This document shows, piece after piece, positions 22,924-38,207 of a stretch of 64,000 nucleotides of DNA. The stretch's first letter is position 1, and each line of letters starts with the position of its first letter. Position numbers and translations under genes: made by a program. The stretch comes from Parietaria judaica (lineage: Eukaryota > Streptophyta > Magnoliopsida > Rosales > Urticaceae). The notes below the pieces were generated by a model. That model saw only the letters and a list, made by a program, of their open reading frames with translations, was not told the DNA's origin and ran no database searches. The stretch is taken from positions 33,493,201 through 33,557,200 of the forward strand of contig OX940861.1 of assembly GCA_954871525.1 (NCBI GenBank), written 5' to 3'.

Positions 22924-23564
22924 GGTGGCGTTTGGTTGAGTGGTTTGAGAAACCAGTTTTGCAATTTGATTTGGGAAATCAGTCTGAGAGTTTAGTTTAC
23001 CAAACCAGTTTGGGAGTTTGGTTTTTGAAACACTGTTTGGTTAGTCTTTTGTTAATCTGTGATTGAATTTAAGTGGAAAAAATACAATAAAACACATATG
23101 TCACTAAAAAGAAAGTATGTTTTATTTGAAGTAATATATATTAATATAATGTCTAAAAGATATTTGCCATAATACAAAAATTATTCATATTTCATGACTC
23201 TAATTACATGTTTAACTAATGAAATATAAAGTGGTAAATATTCCGTTTCTACAATTAAGTTAGTATTTAAAAATATACATAATTTAAGTATATTTGTTAA
23301 TATGATAGTAATATCATTAAAATATATAATTATATATAAAAATAATTGTAATAATTTATTATATGAGTTAATTTCATTGTTATATCTTATTATTATATAA
23401 TATTATTATAGAATGATAATATATTATTATGGTTTTATTTTGTAAGATTGAGTTGAAGACCAAAGACAGAAAACAAGTTCAAGTTGTTTTCTGTTTTCCT
23501 TCATTAAAATTTCAGTGGTCTGCGAGACCGGTCTCGAAAAACAGAGACAACTGGCAACCAAACG
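22924..23564. mobile_element. Possible non-autonomous DNA element (imperfect short TIR)
   Basis: GGTGGCGTTTGGTTGAGTGG at the left and CAACCAAACGTGATT at the right share a 10-bp inverted match (CGTTTGGTTG/CAACCAAACG). The inner sequence has many GTTTGG/GAAACCA repeats in both orientations. Ends and TSD could not be fixed. Confidence 0.35.
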
Positions 23565-24405
23565 TGATTTGCGAAACCAATATGACACTGTTTGAAACCA
23601 AAACCAGAAACTGATCTCGGCGACCGTAACTAGCTTCTTGATTAAAGTTTTGCTTGTGGTTTTTATGGTAAATTTACTATTTTTTTTGACACATAAATCA
23701 CTATTATTCATTGGAATAGAAATATGCCCATACTGCTAGGGTATGGGCTCTAATATCAATGCATGGGTATATGATAGATTAGGTTACCATAAACAATGAC
23801 TGAAAAATTTCATTGTTTTGTTTGGTGTATATATATTTTTAATCATCATTTATCATCATGTATCAATATAGAGCATTGTTAACTTGGAGTAAATCCAAAA
23901 TGGACAGCTAAAATAACAGTAAATCATATCTTTTTACACTAAATTTATTTCTCTTAATGGAATTTGTCCCTAAATTTCATTCAAAGGAATTTTGAAAATA
24001 TAACCACTTTAGAAAGCATTATAGAGATGACATTCGGATTTTGATTATAAAAAATTAAACGGGACTTCATTTGTTTTTTGTTATAATTCAGTTTTGTGAT
24101 TGTAATAGAAAGAAAAAAAGTTGTGTTAAACATATGGTTTGAGACAATCAAATTTTAATGCTAATAATCGATCGATGACATATTTACGGGATAGTCGATA
24201 AATTATTGATTAAGCGACGAGTAAAGTATAATTTATTTATTTTCGTTTGTGTTGACCGGGTTTTGTAATTTATTTAAGTATCAGGTAAGATAATAAAATT
24301 TAGAAAATTATACAAGTTACATACAGTTATTAAGTAAATCTATCTCTATCTCTCACTATCTAAATTTGAGTTTCTATTTCTTTCTCAAATAAAGATTACA
24401 AATGG

Positions 24406-24408
<3 letters not shown>

Positions 24409-24441
<33 letters not shown>
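24409..24441. repeat. (AT)n microsatellite
   Basis: Uninterrupted AT dinucleotide run of about 33 bp. Confidence 0.95.
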
Positions 24442-24446
<5 letters not shown>

Positions 24447-25035
24447 TTATTTAAGAAGAAGGAGAATTGATGATGAATATTATGATTTAACAAAAGTAAT
24501 GAAAGCTTGACATTTAGCTATCTAGCTAGACTCTAGAGTTACATTTATTTGAAATGGCATCCTTCTTCTGTAGGGCCTATTAGTTGTAAATTCTATCCTC
24601 AAGATTTAATTAGAGTGGATATATTTTTCAACTCATTTATTCAAGATTAATGATCTAGCTATCCAAGTACAGAGCAAATAAGATCATTAAATGTGACACA
24701 AAATTTAACGAGCAATTTATTCTTCCTGATAATCAACAATTTATTACAATACTAAATAGCCCCGTGATTTAATTTATATTTTTTGGATTTGTGTAAGTGC
24801 ACTCAAATTTAATTTTTTTAATAATAAGCTTAGATAATGTAGGTTCTTGTTGGAATGTGAAGCCCACTATTCCAGCCCATAAAAACGACAAGAAAGAGTC
24901 TAAAACGACATGTTATTTGGAGCTATCAAATGAGAAGCACTTTGAACCGTTGGATGGAGGGCTGATCGGATGGCTGTGATCAAAAGCCCCAAAGGCTTTT
25001 CTTCTTCTTCCTCCTCACTTTGATGTTCGTCAGCT

Positions 25036-25638
25036 CAGTGACAGAGCTAAATGTACACTCGTGGGTGCACGTGCGTACACTCACTTAAAAAAATATTCAT
25101 TTTTTTTATTATTATTTTTTTAAATATGGGAGGGCTTTGTTAAAACTCTTTGAGCTTCTTGAACGGGTGTAACTCGAGCGAGGAAAGAGCGCCAAAACAC
25201 TATCATTCAATTTTATTAAACAAAGTTTCTTGGACAAAAATCGGAGAATCCTCAAATGAGAAAAATCCGAAGCTAACACTGTTACAAGCCCAACTAAATA
25301 AGTGATAAGCGACAAATTTAGTGTTTCGAGGGCTCAAATGAAATTGAACAAAAGAAAATATGAGTTGATGTTCATTAATTGTGATTAAGGCAAAAAAAAA
25401 TAGATCTTTTGTGGTTTAGGAGTAAAAAATGACCGGAATATGAGCTTTTAGACTTGTATCCCATTCTTGACCCGATAAATTTATTCTACTATACTTCCAA
25501 AAGTAACATTATATTTTTATGATTGTATTAGTCGCTTCAATATGGTTCTTCATAATTTTTTATTTACATATTTGAAAAAAAAATCGACCAAAAATATATT
25601 TGTGCTCCACCTGAAATGAAAGTCTGGCTACGCCACTG
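25036..25638. mobile_element. Candidate TIR element with CAGTG...CACTG ends
   Basis: The left end is CAGTGACAGAGCTAAATG. The right end, read inverted, is CAGTGGCGTAGCCAGACT, so the ends match imperfectly over about 13 bp. GCT flanks both ends (25033-25035 and 25639-25641), a possible 3-bp TSD. No transposase inside. Superfamily unclear. Confidence 0.45.
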
Positions 25639-25937
25639 GCTACTGGATCAGAGAGAACGATAATCTTGGTTATCTCCATGAGGCTCTTCATGGTGTTTAG
25701 CTTAGGGTTTCTCTATTGCTTCTCCTATCTCGTGTTTCTCTTAGAGTATATGTATGAGAGTTTCGAGTGTGTAAGAGACGATACCTAGTGCATGGCTTCC
25801 GGGAAGATTCGCTGGAGCAAAGAGTGGACGTGCGTCGGAGATCGCGTTTCGATCTCGGGCCGAACCACTCTCTAAACTTGGTTGCCTCGTTCATTTCTTT
25901 TTTCGCTTTCATTTTCGTTTCAGTTTTGATCGACGAT

Positions 25938-26180
25938 AATTTCGTTCAAACATACCTATTGGGGCATACAAATTGAAGTTTCCCTAACTTCAATTTGTAT
26001 GCCCTAATAGGTATGTTTGAACGAAATTATTCCCGATTTTAATAAATTTCAAAATTATGCCCCAAAAGTGTTTGAGTTAAAGACTAAAAGTATTGTTGGA
26101 GCATAATTTTGAAATTTATTAAAATCGAGAATAGTTTCGTTCAAACATACCTATTGAGGCATACAAATTTAAGTTTCCAT
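25938..26180. repeat. Compound foldback repeat (A, A', B, loop, B', A)
   Basis: Arm A (about 25938-25980, AATTTCGTTCAAACATACCT...) is followed at once by its inverted copy A' (about 25984-26028) and then B (TCCCGATTTTAATAAATTTC, about 26029-26064). After a short loop comes B' (about 26098-26132) and a second direct copy of A (about 26134-26180). So A'-B pairs with B'-A as a hairpin of about 80-bp stem, and the first A can compete for A'. It looks like a MITE with a duplicated arm. Confidence 0.85.
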
Positions 26181-26702
26181 ATATATATATAAATGCATAA
26201 AGTTGAAAATATTGAAAATGGAAGACCACGTTATAAAGTTGAAAACGACATCTTCATCAAACCGAAGTTTCTGTGAAGACCTCATAACCTGACTATAATT
26301 AGTATAAATATTACCTGTGTATTAGTGTACATATATATATATTCTTTAAGTAATGATTATTGGCGTATTTATATCCCTTTAATTTTTTTAGCACAAACTT
26401 TCATGTTTTTGTGTGTGTATTTTTGGAGGTGTTGATTAATCAAATTCACGTTTTCATCTAAGTCGGTCAATTAACGATTAATTTGGACGTTAATTGTCAT
26501 TTTAAACAAACGGGCTGAACTCTCCTTTTTTTTTTTCCTTCACTAAATTTGATAATTTTTTCATTACCAAAATAAAAATAAAAATTATAACATCGCCACC
26601 AAAGCAATTGACTATAACTTAATACTTCTTCTTCTACCGCATTATTTCTTAAAATAATAATAATAATAAATAAATAAATAAAAAACCCAATATATTATTC
26701 CG

Positions 26703-26713
26703 TATATATAAAA
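26703..26713 (+). promoter_or_regulatory. Possible TATA box of the CDPK gene
   Basis: TATATATAAAA, about 206 bp before the start codon. Plausible for a 170-180-base 5' UTR; no transcript evidence. Confidence 0.4.
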
Positions 26714-26805
26714 AAGAAAAAAATGAACGAAATCGGAGAAGCCATTGAATTGAATCTGTAGGAAAATCCTCTTCCCCGAACCGAAACTGACGCTCCACTC
26801 CTCCC

Positions 26806-26853
26806 ATGGCCGACCCTTCGTCCTCCTCACGATTCCCCACCAACACCCATTGA
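26806..26853 (+). promoter_or_regulatory. Upstream ORF (15 codons) in the CDPK 5' leader
   Basis: CCCATGGCC starts an ORF of 15 codons (MADPSSSSRFPTNTH) ending TGA at 26851-26853, 65 bp before the kinase ATG. The context (C at -3, G at +4) is moderate. A further ORF of 12 codons at 26723-26761 may lie at or upstream of the transcription start. Confidence 0.45.
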
Positions 26854-26918
26854 TTCTTCTTCTTCTTCTTCCAAGATTATAATTCCCCAAGAAAAAGTAG
26901 GAGCCCCATCCTGATCCG

Positions 26919-30522
<3,604 letters not shown>

Positions 30523-31599
30523 GTTAGTGCTTAACCCTTTGTTTGTACAGTTAGGTAATATGCAATTGCTGGTTGACTATATTCTTAGACAAATAATGAT
30601 CTTCTTCTTGGTTTCAAAAGAAGTTGATCTATTTGATAATCTAGTTTCTTGTTTCAGTTGTAAGAATTCCAACAAATCAGATTTTTTAATGTAATTTTTT
30701 TTTTTTTTGGAGCTATTTCTCATCATAATCTCCATATGATTTTTGGGAGAAGTCTTCTCATTTGTTCAGATTGTTCTTGACCGAGAAGGATTTTATTGAA
30801 TTTTTGGCCCGGTCTTGGTTAAACAGGCCTTCCTAAAACCCGGTCCAGTTACAAAAGGATTTTGTTTTTTTTTGTTTTTTCAATTCAAAATTGGGCACGG
30901 GGCTGGGAATTGGGAATCAGTTTAAAGCCATAAAGCCGGGTTTCGAACCATACCGTGCAGGGAACGGAGCCAGCATGTCCAAAATTTTCTGAATGTGTTT
31001 GATTCCTTTGATTTAGCTATGTTCTGTATTAAAAATAAAAACTGTATAACACATCTCTGATATTGACAATTATTTTTCTAAGACTTAGTATACTCGACAT
31101 CGTCCTAGTAATAATAATACATACAATTGTTACCTAGCCGTGCTTACTCCACTCAATGTAGTGACTATTTTGAGAGGAGACGTGCATACAATATAACTTT
31201 TTTGAATTATATTATTACTAATTAGATAACTTAGAAAAATTATGGTAGTGAGAAAAAGATTACTCTAAATATTAATTATAAATATAAATGAGGTTAAATA
31301 TTAAATAATTTTATAAATTATTAAATAAAAATTTATTCAATAAAAAATTTCAACACAAATAATTCTTTTCAGTTATAAGTTAAATACTTTTGCCTAATAT
31401 AAATAATTTTTTGAAAGTAACTATTAAATAATTTTATATATTTATATAAGTTTAAATGACTAAAAAGTAATAAAAAAAATATATAGCGCAACGAACACAT
31501 CAGGCCAGCTCCAATGGAGCTCTAAATTGGACGCTATAATAGCGTTGCAGCTCCACTCGAGCTTTATATATCACGCTATAATAGCGTGAAAGCTTTATG

Positions 31600-31639
31600 A
31601 TGAACAGTGCCGCGCTACATGTAGCGCGGCACTGTTCAT
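31600..31639. repeat. Perfect 40-bp palindrome
   Basis: Positions 31600-31619 are the exact reverse complement of 31620-31639, with no loop. The centre is CTACATGTAG and the arms are GC-rich (GTGCCGCG). It lies in the left arm of the MITE-like element. Confidence 0.95.
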
Positions 31640-31918
31640 TGCTATTTTACATAACTTTTTGGTCCCTTAGAATTCTTATATTTATATAAATGTTTAAAGT
31701 TTATAAAATATTTAATATTTACCCTCAATATTATCTATAAAGAGAAATTATGTCGAAAAAATTATTTACTGTAGGCAAAAATACTTAACTTATAAATATA
31801 TACTATTTTACATAATTTAACAGACAACTACGATATTTTCACAAAACACAATTACGTTAGAAATTCATACAAAACACGATTAATTGTTTTGTGCTGTAAT
31901 TTATTTTGTTGTTGTAAT

Positions 31919-32508
31919 TAGGGGTGAACAAGTGGGTATTCGGTGCGGTTTTTGACAAATAATAGACCGAATACCGCATTTCGGTATTTTAGAAATGATA
32001 ACCGAATACCCTTTTTTTAAAGATGAAAACCGCATTTACTATATAATCGGTATTCGGTGTTCGGTGTTCGGTTGCGGTATTATCGGTTTTTTGCCCACAT
32101 TTACCGCTTTTAAATTAATATCTACATCTCCATAAACTGACTACTAAAATTACACATAAACATACTACTAAATGTTAATATTATAAATTATTACACATAA
32201 ACGAATTACTAAATATTAATATTACACAATATTACACCGAGAGATTAGATAAGAAAAATCATTTTGATGTGTTGATAGATATGGTAAATAAAATATAATA
32301 TTAGATTTAGTTAAAGCGGTAAAACCGGGTAAGCGGTTGCGGTTTTCACATTAAAACCGAAAACCCCGTTTTAACCTAATTCGGTATTCGGTTTTTTTCT
32401 CGGTATATTCGGTTTTAACCACTTTAATAGCGGTTGCGGTTTAATCGGTATCGGTTTGATCGGTTCTCGGTTAAAAATTCGGTTTACGGTTTCTTTTGTT
32501 CACCCCTA
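31919..32508. mobile_element. hAT-like MITE with GGTATTCGG-type internal repeats
   Basis: 590 bp. The terminal inverted repeat TAGGGGTGAACAA...TTGTTCACCCCTA is perfect over 13 bp, and the 8-bp TSD GTTGTAAT (31911-31918 and 32509-32516) is perfect. The inside is filled with GGTATTCGG/CCGAATACC and CGGTTTT/AAAACCG motifs in both orientations at both ends. No transposase. An 8-bp TSD with TAGGG-type ends fits the hAT superfamily. Confidence 0.85.
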
Positions 32509-33348
32509 GTTGTAATTATGATAATATTTTACTCATTATCATAATTCTTCTAAGTTATCTAATTAGTAATGATAATAAAAATACAGGGGTATATGTATAA
32601 ATAAGAAACAAAGGAGAGTAAAATAGAGTGAAAAATAGAGTGAGAAATAGAGTTCGATTGGAGTCAAATCACTATTCACTAAATAATAGAGTGAGAAATA
32701 GAGTGAAAAATAGAGTGATCGGTTGGAGATGGCCTCACCAAAACTGATTCACGCTGTTATAGCGCAGCATTGAAGAGCACTAACTCTAAAATAGAGTCAC
32801 TTTTGCAGCTCCTTTGGAGCGGCTCTAATACACTTATTTATAATTTAATAATTTCTTTGGTCTTAATAATATTTACTTATAGAGATTTTTCTGATATAAT
32901 TTTGGACGTCCCCGCTAGTCTATTATAAACAAAAATAATGAGGGTACTTGAATAATGATTTCAATGAATTTCATAATATAAAGTGGCATTTTATATCAAG
33001 CTGAAAATGCTAGAACAAATTAGATAAATGTTGAAAAAAAAAACGTGGGAAATGATGTTTAGAAAATTGACAATCAAAAAATATATTATTCTTAAAAATA
33101 AACATTTTAAATAGATTTTTGATTTTTGAAGAATTAACCAAACGACTTTGTCACTTATGGGGGCTTAAATGAAAAATTGTATGAAAATTGTGGTGGTAAC
33201 GTAAACTTTGGAAAGATGTCGGGGATAACAGACAGTATCCATAAGTTAGAGAGAGAGAGATAAGAAACGGAAAGGAAAAGGATAAGCTGAGAAGCTCTCG
33301 GAGAGATGTTCCACTGAACTCTCTCTCTCTCTCTCTCTCTGCGCAGCC

Positions 33349-35126
33349 ATGGCGTCTTCGTCTCTCTCGCTCTGCTCTTCTCTCGCCCTCCAATGCACCC
33401 TCTCCAACAATGCTCGCGTCCACCACACGAACGCTAACCTCAGATTCCTCTCTCTCCCCTCTTCCTCTTCTTCGACCAGCAAGCTCTCTCTGAGAGCTCC
33501 CTCCAAACGCGCTCTCGCGCCTCCGCCCAAGGCCTCCGACGCGCCGGCGATCGACGTGGAGGTCGACGCGCCGGCAATCGAAGACGCGGAGCCAGTCGTG
33601 GCCTCGCCGAAGGAGCTTCCAGCCCCGAAGCGCGAGGAGATCTTCGCCGTTGTTATGGTGCGGACATCGATTTGAGCTGAATTTTGTGGATTCAGAGATG
33701 ATCTTCGATTCTTTGTTGTGTTTTGTGTTTGATAGCTGTGTTCATGTTCAGATAGGAGGGAGGCAATACATTGTGTTCCCTGGCCGGTTCATCTACACGC
33801 AGAGGCTCAAAGGCGCCAACGTCGACGATAAGGTGCGTGATTTCCGGCTATTCTCGTAGCGTGTTTTCAGTGACGATTTTCTGGTTGTTTGTCTTGTTGA
33901 TTGAGCCTTTTTGTAACTGTTTGGCTTTGTAGCTTGTAATGTTTCGTTTTGTTGAATTGAGTTGCTTAGGAAATGAAGTAATGTTAGTGAAAATGGCATG
34001 CTTTTTCAGCAATTTCCTTCGAAGTAGATAACATTCCAGCTACGTGTTTCTCTCGAAGCAAAAAAGCTGAAAAGATTGGAATGCCGGGTTTGAGCAAAAA
34101 CGTTATTGAATGACTGTTTTTTCATACGATTGAGGGGCTAGTATGGTAGAGTGATAGAAATTGGTCTGAGTTTGATGACAATGTTTGCCTCAAAATTCAA
34201 GTTGTATTCTTTGATAATGTGATCGACTTGGTTTCTGCAATCTTTTAAGTGAAAAATGATAGACCATGTTAATATTATTAATTGGTTGATTCGATTAACG
34301 CCCGAGAATTTCTTAATCGTCGACTCTGAATCTATGGGTCTGACGGGCCTGAGCTGCAGACTCCCTTGTGTTGCTCGATTCGGCATGCAGGGGCCTGAGA
34401 GGCCGTGTTCACCCTGTGGCGGATGTCAGCGGTTTTATAATCATCGCTACCGTCAGTAGTTACTCTTGTTTTGGCCTATCCTGCAAAATTAGTTGCATGT
34501 TTCTCGAGCTGGTCGTCGCTTATTTTTATTTCATGTCTTTGCTTTTTTGCATTTGCGGATATCTTCCGTTCACTTCTTCAGTTACTCTTTCCCTACACTG
34601 TCATGGATTAAACGCTAATCTATTGTATTGTACAGATTGTTCTTAAGAAAGTTCTGCTCATCGGAACTAAAACGACGACTTACATTGGCAAGCCAGTTGT
34701 GACAAATGCTGCTGTACACGCAGTAGTTGAAGAACAAGTAATTTCTACATCATAAATCTCGTCGATTTATAGCGTAAAGAACGAGTATAAGTACTTGTGT
34801 CGCAGCATGTGAATTCTTTTGTTGATGCTCTCTTTTCTTTCATGAAGGTACTGGATAAAAAAGTGATCGTTTTCAAGTACAAGCGAAAGAAGAACTACAG
34901 GCGAAACATCGGCCACAGACAGGTAATGTCGCATTCGTTACACTTTTTTTCTTTTTTCCTCCGAGTGTTTTCTTGAAGAATTATAATTTTATGTTGATTT
35001 CGATTTGCATTGATAATGCAGCCAATTACGCGGATAAGAATCACTGGAATTACGGGTTATGAAGATTATCCTGCTGTTACACTCGAGTCGCAAGAGGCTC
35101 AATTGAAATTGAAATCGCAATCGTAG
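33349..35126 (+). CDS. RPL21: Plastid 50S ribosomal protein L21 (bL21c)
   Basis: Five exons: 33349-33657, 33752-33832, 34636-34737, 34848-34922 and 35022-35126. They total 672 bp (223 aa), all in phase with GT-AG introns. Residues 1 to about 60 are Ser/Leu/Arg-rich with almost no acidic residues, typical of a chloroplast transit peptide, followed by an acidic, Pro/Ala-rich stretch. The L21 domain runs from EEIFAVVMIGGRQYIVFPG through YTQRLKG, LLIGTKTTTYIGKPVV and VFKYKRKKNYRRNIGHRQ to TRIRITGITGY. It binds 23S rRNA in the plastid large subunit. The plastid rather than mitochondrial form is chosen from the transit peptide and the REEIFAVV-x-I block seen in Arabidopsis AT1G35680. The start follows a CT-repeat leader and CAGCCATGGCG, a good plant context. 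Confidence 0.95.
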
Positions 35127-35607
35127 AGTTTCACACATGGAGGTTGGTGTACAATGAAGATCTATGTCTGATCATTTTGTGAAAAATAGCTTGATTTCCT
35201 GTTCCCGTTCCGGTTTGTAAGATATTATCCGCTTAATTTTGAACTACTGCAATGAGTTTTAGTTCCGTTTTCATTTATTTTCATAATAAGGCCATATTTT
35301 TACAGTTAATCGCAACAAAAATGATAGAATTAGCATTATTTGCTCCACGCTTTTAGCAAATGGTATTTTTCGTTGTGATGCACCGTTAAAAAATCAAATA
35401 AAGTAAGTAAAAAACGATGCGGATTAAACCATGGAATGTATATGCGCATAAGAAGCTTGATACAGTGCGTTTACATTGTGCATAAGCATTGTAAGAATAT
35501 CATCATATCTATTAAAAGAATGAATATATGAGTACCAACCCTACCAATACTACTCTCCTCTTGTTTTCTGGGTATACCTGATCTACATAAAGTATTCTGG
35601 GAATATC
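35127..35607. other. Convergent 3' ends of RPL21 and TVP38-like genes
   Basis: About 480 bp between the two stop codons. It must hold both 3' UTRs. AATAAAG-like signals are seen near 35398 on the plus strand. No other feature. Confidence 0.6.
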
Positions 35608-37623
35608 TCATTCGTAGATTCGCTTCCTCTTCAAAAGAGTAGGGAGTATAATTAACGAACCGATGAGGAAAAGCACTGACAGCGTTTTGAAGTCATACAA
35701 GTCTTTGACCGATTTGAGATCCCCGAGAGCTCGACCGGCCTGGTTATGGAAAATTCGTTGAAAATTAGGGAATTATGATAACCAACTTGGAGCAAACTCA
35801 AAATCAGACAATTATCGTAACTGGAAGAAGACAGCGTAGAAAAGCTTACCCTGACGGTGATGTACGCTGCTGGAATAAGACCAACCAAAGTTGCCGAAAA
35901 GAAAACATGGAACGGTATATCGACTATCGGAGATGCCAAATTGATAAAAAGATTTGGCAATGTCGGAGTTACCCTCAGGAAAAGCATGTAATTAAGCAGC
36001 TTTTCCCTACGCTTTGCAATCTGGATCAACAAAAATCGACGTTAATGGTATGAAAGAAAAAAATCCGAGCAAGTACGGAAAATTAAAAGAAGTACCTCTG
36101 CTTGGAAATATCTCAACTTTTCCGGCCACAACCAGGTAACTAGAGGTCTTCCTATTAACTTAGACAAGAAAAAGCATGAACAAGCTCCAGCGGTAGAATT
36201 GAAGACGACTAAGAAGAGACCTTTGAAGATGCCGAAAAGGGCTCCAGCGAGCAGGGACATGAAAATTGTCCCGGGAATCATGAAAGTCTGCATGAAGATG
36301 TACGTTGAACAGTAACCCAGAATAAACTGTGTCGGGTATTCGTCCGAGTAGGCTGCAAGATGATCTCTGGCAAAATTTAAACAAGAAGCAGTCAAATGCC
36401 AATGACAAGCGACCCATAGGCGAAGCACCGATCATCAATCCCGTATAACGCTTCCTTGTTTAGAAGAGCAAAGGAAAGGATCCATGTTGAATTAAATCGT
36501 ATCAAGGGAATTTCATGAGTTGCATTATCTTGAATCACACTTTTCTAATGTTCTACATAGGGGTGAGCATGGGTTGGGTTGGGCCGCCCCGATGCTTTTT
36601 TATGGACCCGACCCGATCACTTCGGGTTCCCAAACAAATGCCCGATCCGACCCAATTTTTTTTAATGCCCGAACCAAACCGACCCGATAAAAAATCGGGT
36701 TGGGTTGGTTTGGGTCGCCATGGCCCGATTAATTAAAATTTAATCTTATATAACAATAAATAATATGAAAAAAATGCATCAATGTAACTCAAAATACAAG
36801 TAAAAATACCCCAAACAAATTTAATCAAACAAACATACACTAAATAATGTAAAACATGAAAATGAGAGATTGAAGGGTCTTTGAATGTAAATAAAATTAA
36901 GGATGAGAAATTTTAAACGACTATAGATTGCACTACTTGAATAAAAAAATCAATATGAAATATATATTAATTATATTGGTCGGGTCGGAGACCCCGACCC
37001 CACCCAAGGTTTTGGACCCGACCCCGACCCGAATAATAGTCGGGTCCGGCCCGATCCGACCTAATTTTGAGCGGGTTAGATTGGGCGGGTTAGATTGGGG
37101 TCGGGTTTATAACGGATTGGGTTGGGCCACGGGGTTGGGTCTAAAACGCTCACCCCTTCTACATACTTACTATCCCCTAAAGTATAATAGTGAGAAATGC
37201 AAAAGTTTGTGCGATAATTTCAGAGGTTATAATGTTCAAGAACAGTTAACAAAATAATCAAGATTTTTCCAGAAAATCCAATCTCCTAATGAACACAAAG
37301 TTCATTCCAATGGTCCTTAATCCAGCGGCAAAATCAAAACACAAATCCAGCAATTCACCAATCGAAGGAGGGTACCTGAGTAAGCGCAGATCGGAGATGG
37401 TCCTCGGGAGCTTGAGCGCGGCGAGGTCAGCCGAGGGCATGGTGGAGTAGACGCAGAACAATCCAGCGGCGAAGATCACGAAAACCCCGGCTGCGGAAGC
37501 CATCTCCCACCGCGTCAGCGGAAACTTCTCCGGCCGCGGTCGCTTCTGCGTCGGCGAGTCGTCCTGCGGCTCGCCGCCGGCGAGCTCCTCGTCTCTCGAC
37601 GGCACATTCCTCGGCGCCGCCAT
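35608..37623 (-). CDS. TVP38/TMEM64 (DedA, SNARE-associated Golgi) family membrane protein
   Basis: Four exons on the minus strand: 37623-37376, 36366-36096, 36020-35850 and 35739-35608. They total 822 bp (273 aa) with GT-AG introns. A charged cytosolic N-terminus (PSRDEELAGGEPQDD) precedes a first membrane span (ASAAGVFVIFAAGLFCVYS). The VTT/DedA domain follows: QTFMIPGTIFMSLLAGALFG, then NSTAGACSCFFLSKLIGRPLV, then LRVTPTLPNLFINLASPIV. This F/L-R-x-x-P-x-x-P-N motif is the family signature. A last hydrophobic helix ends LLKRKRIYE. Relatives act in Golgi/ER membranes as lipid scramblases or transporters; the exact role of this plant branch is not settled. Arabidopsis AT1G71940 appears to be the counterpart. 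The first intron (36367-37375) contains a hAT-like MITE. The gene converges on RPL21. Confidence 0.92.
36559..37156. mobile_element. hAT-like MITE with GGGTCGGG/CCCGACCC repeats, in TVP38 intron 1
   Basis: 598 bp, flanked by TTCTACAT on both sides (36551-36558 and 37157-37164), an 8-bp TSD. Ends AGGGGTGAGC...GCTCACCCC are inverted repeats. The left and right quarters are dense in GGTTGGG, CCCGACCC and GGGTCGG units; the middle is AT-rich. No coding capacity. Confidence 0.85.
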
Positions 37624-38008
37624 CGGAGCCGCGACGGTTCTTCTTCACCGACGACGATGGCGATTGCGGTGATCGCTCATCGGTGGATTCAACCCGTAGC
37701 GATTGGATCAGCTTCTTCGGCTCAGCAGTAATGGTGGTTGGTGATAGGTGGATTGGATCCGTAGCGATTGGGTGTTGGGTAACAATGGCGGATCAAAGAA
37801 ATTCGATAAGCTTCTTCGCCGATTCTGTGGATTTGAAAGGGGTATTTATATAACTCGAATTTCAGACACACATGCTTTCCTTTCCTTGCATTTTCTTTCA
37901 ACATCGCTTCCATATTTCTGCCTATAAAATATTATTTATGAAGACAAAGGATATTTACGGCAAAAATATCAATAACTTTTAAGTGAAAATGCAGCGTATA
38001 TTCTCATT
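37624..38008. other. TVP38-like promoter region
   Basis: 5' leader and promoter of the minus-strand TVP38-like gene. On that strand a TATATAAAT-like sequence lies at about 37844-37852, about 225 bp before the start codon. Nothing else recognised. Confidence 0.45.
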
Positions 38009-38202
38009 AGGGAAAATTCATTAACTAGTAACAAAAATAGGAAATATTCAAAAGTTGGTGACCAATGTTCTAATATTCGAAGATAGTAATATCCATTGTT
38101 TGCTTTCGAAAATACCCCTGAACCAAGTTATATCATATATGTCATTTTCCGAGAGCATAATGCCGAATTCAGAGATGGGTCCAAATGTCTGATAATAACA
38201 CC

Positions 38203-38207
38203 GAGGA
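38203..38207. repeat. Left TSD GAGGA of the solo LTR
   Basis: GAGGA precedes the TG of the solo LTR, and GAGGA recurs at 50752-50756 right after its CA. Confidence 0.85.

Larger units (their letters stand above)
22010..26918. other. Intergenic region between the SPI-1-like and CDPK genes
   Basis: Mostly AT-rich DNA with no supported gene. Separately listed items are a possible MITE (22924-23564), an (AT)n run (24409-24441), a TIR element (25036-25638), a foldback repeat (25938-26180) and upstream ORFs of the kinase (26806-26853). The remaining ORFs in 24797-25976 are short, unrelated to known families and probably chance. Confidence 0.6.
31507..32829. mobile_element. Older MITE-like element with GCTCC-rich inverted ends
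   Basis: The left end GGCCAGCTCCAATGGAGCTC and the inverse of the right end AGAGCCGCTCCAAAGGAGCT align over about 30 bp with several mismatches. Both sides also share inner AGCGTGA/GCTATAATAGCG hairpin motifs. Flanks (AACACATCA and AATACACTTA) are similar but not a clean TSD. A hAT-like MITE sits inside. No ORF. Confidence 0.5.
30523..33348. other. Intergenic region between the CDPK and RPL21 genes
   Basis: Begins with the kinase 3' UTR. Holds a nested pair of MITE-like elements (31507-32829 with 31919-32508 inside) and a 40-bp perfect palindrome (31600-31639). The RPL21 leader at the right end has two GA/CT runs (33247-33260 and 33320-33341). No gene seen. Confidence 0.65.

Noticed and set aside
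25767..25976. 69-codon ORF ending in the foldback repeat
   Set aside because: No family resemblance. Its end runs into the repeat arm, and no splice pattern extends it.
35652..36428. 126- and 128-codon minus-strand ORFs as separate genes
   Set aside because: They are exons 3 and 2 of the TVP38-like gene read past their splice sites.
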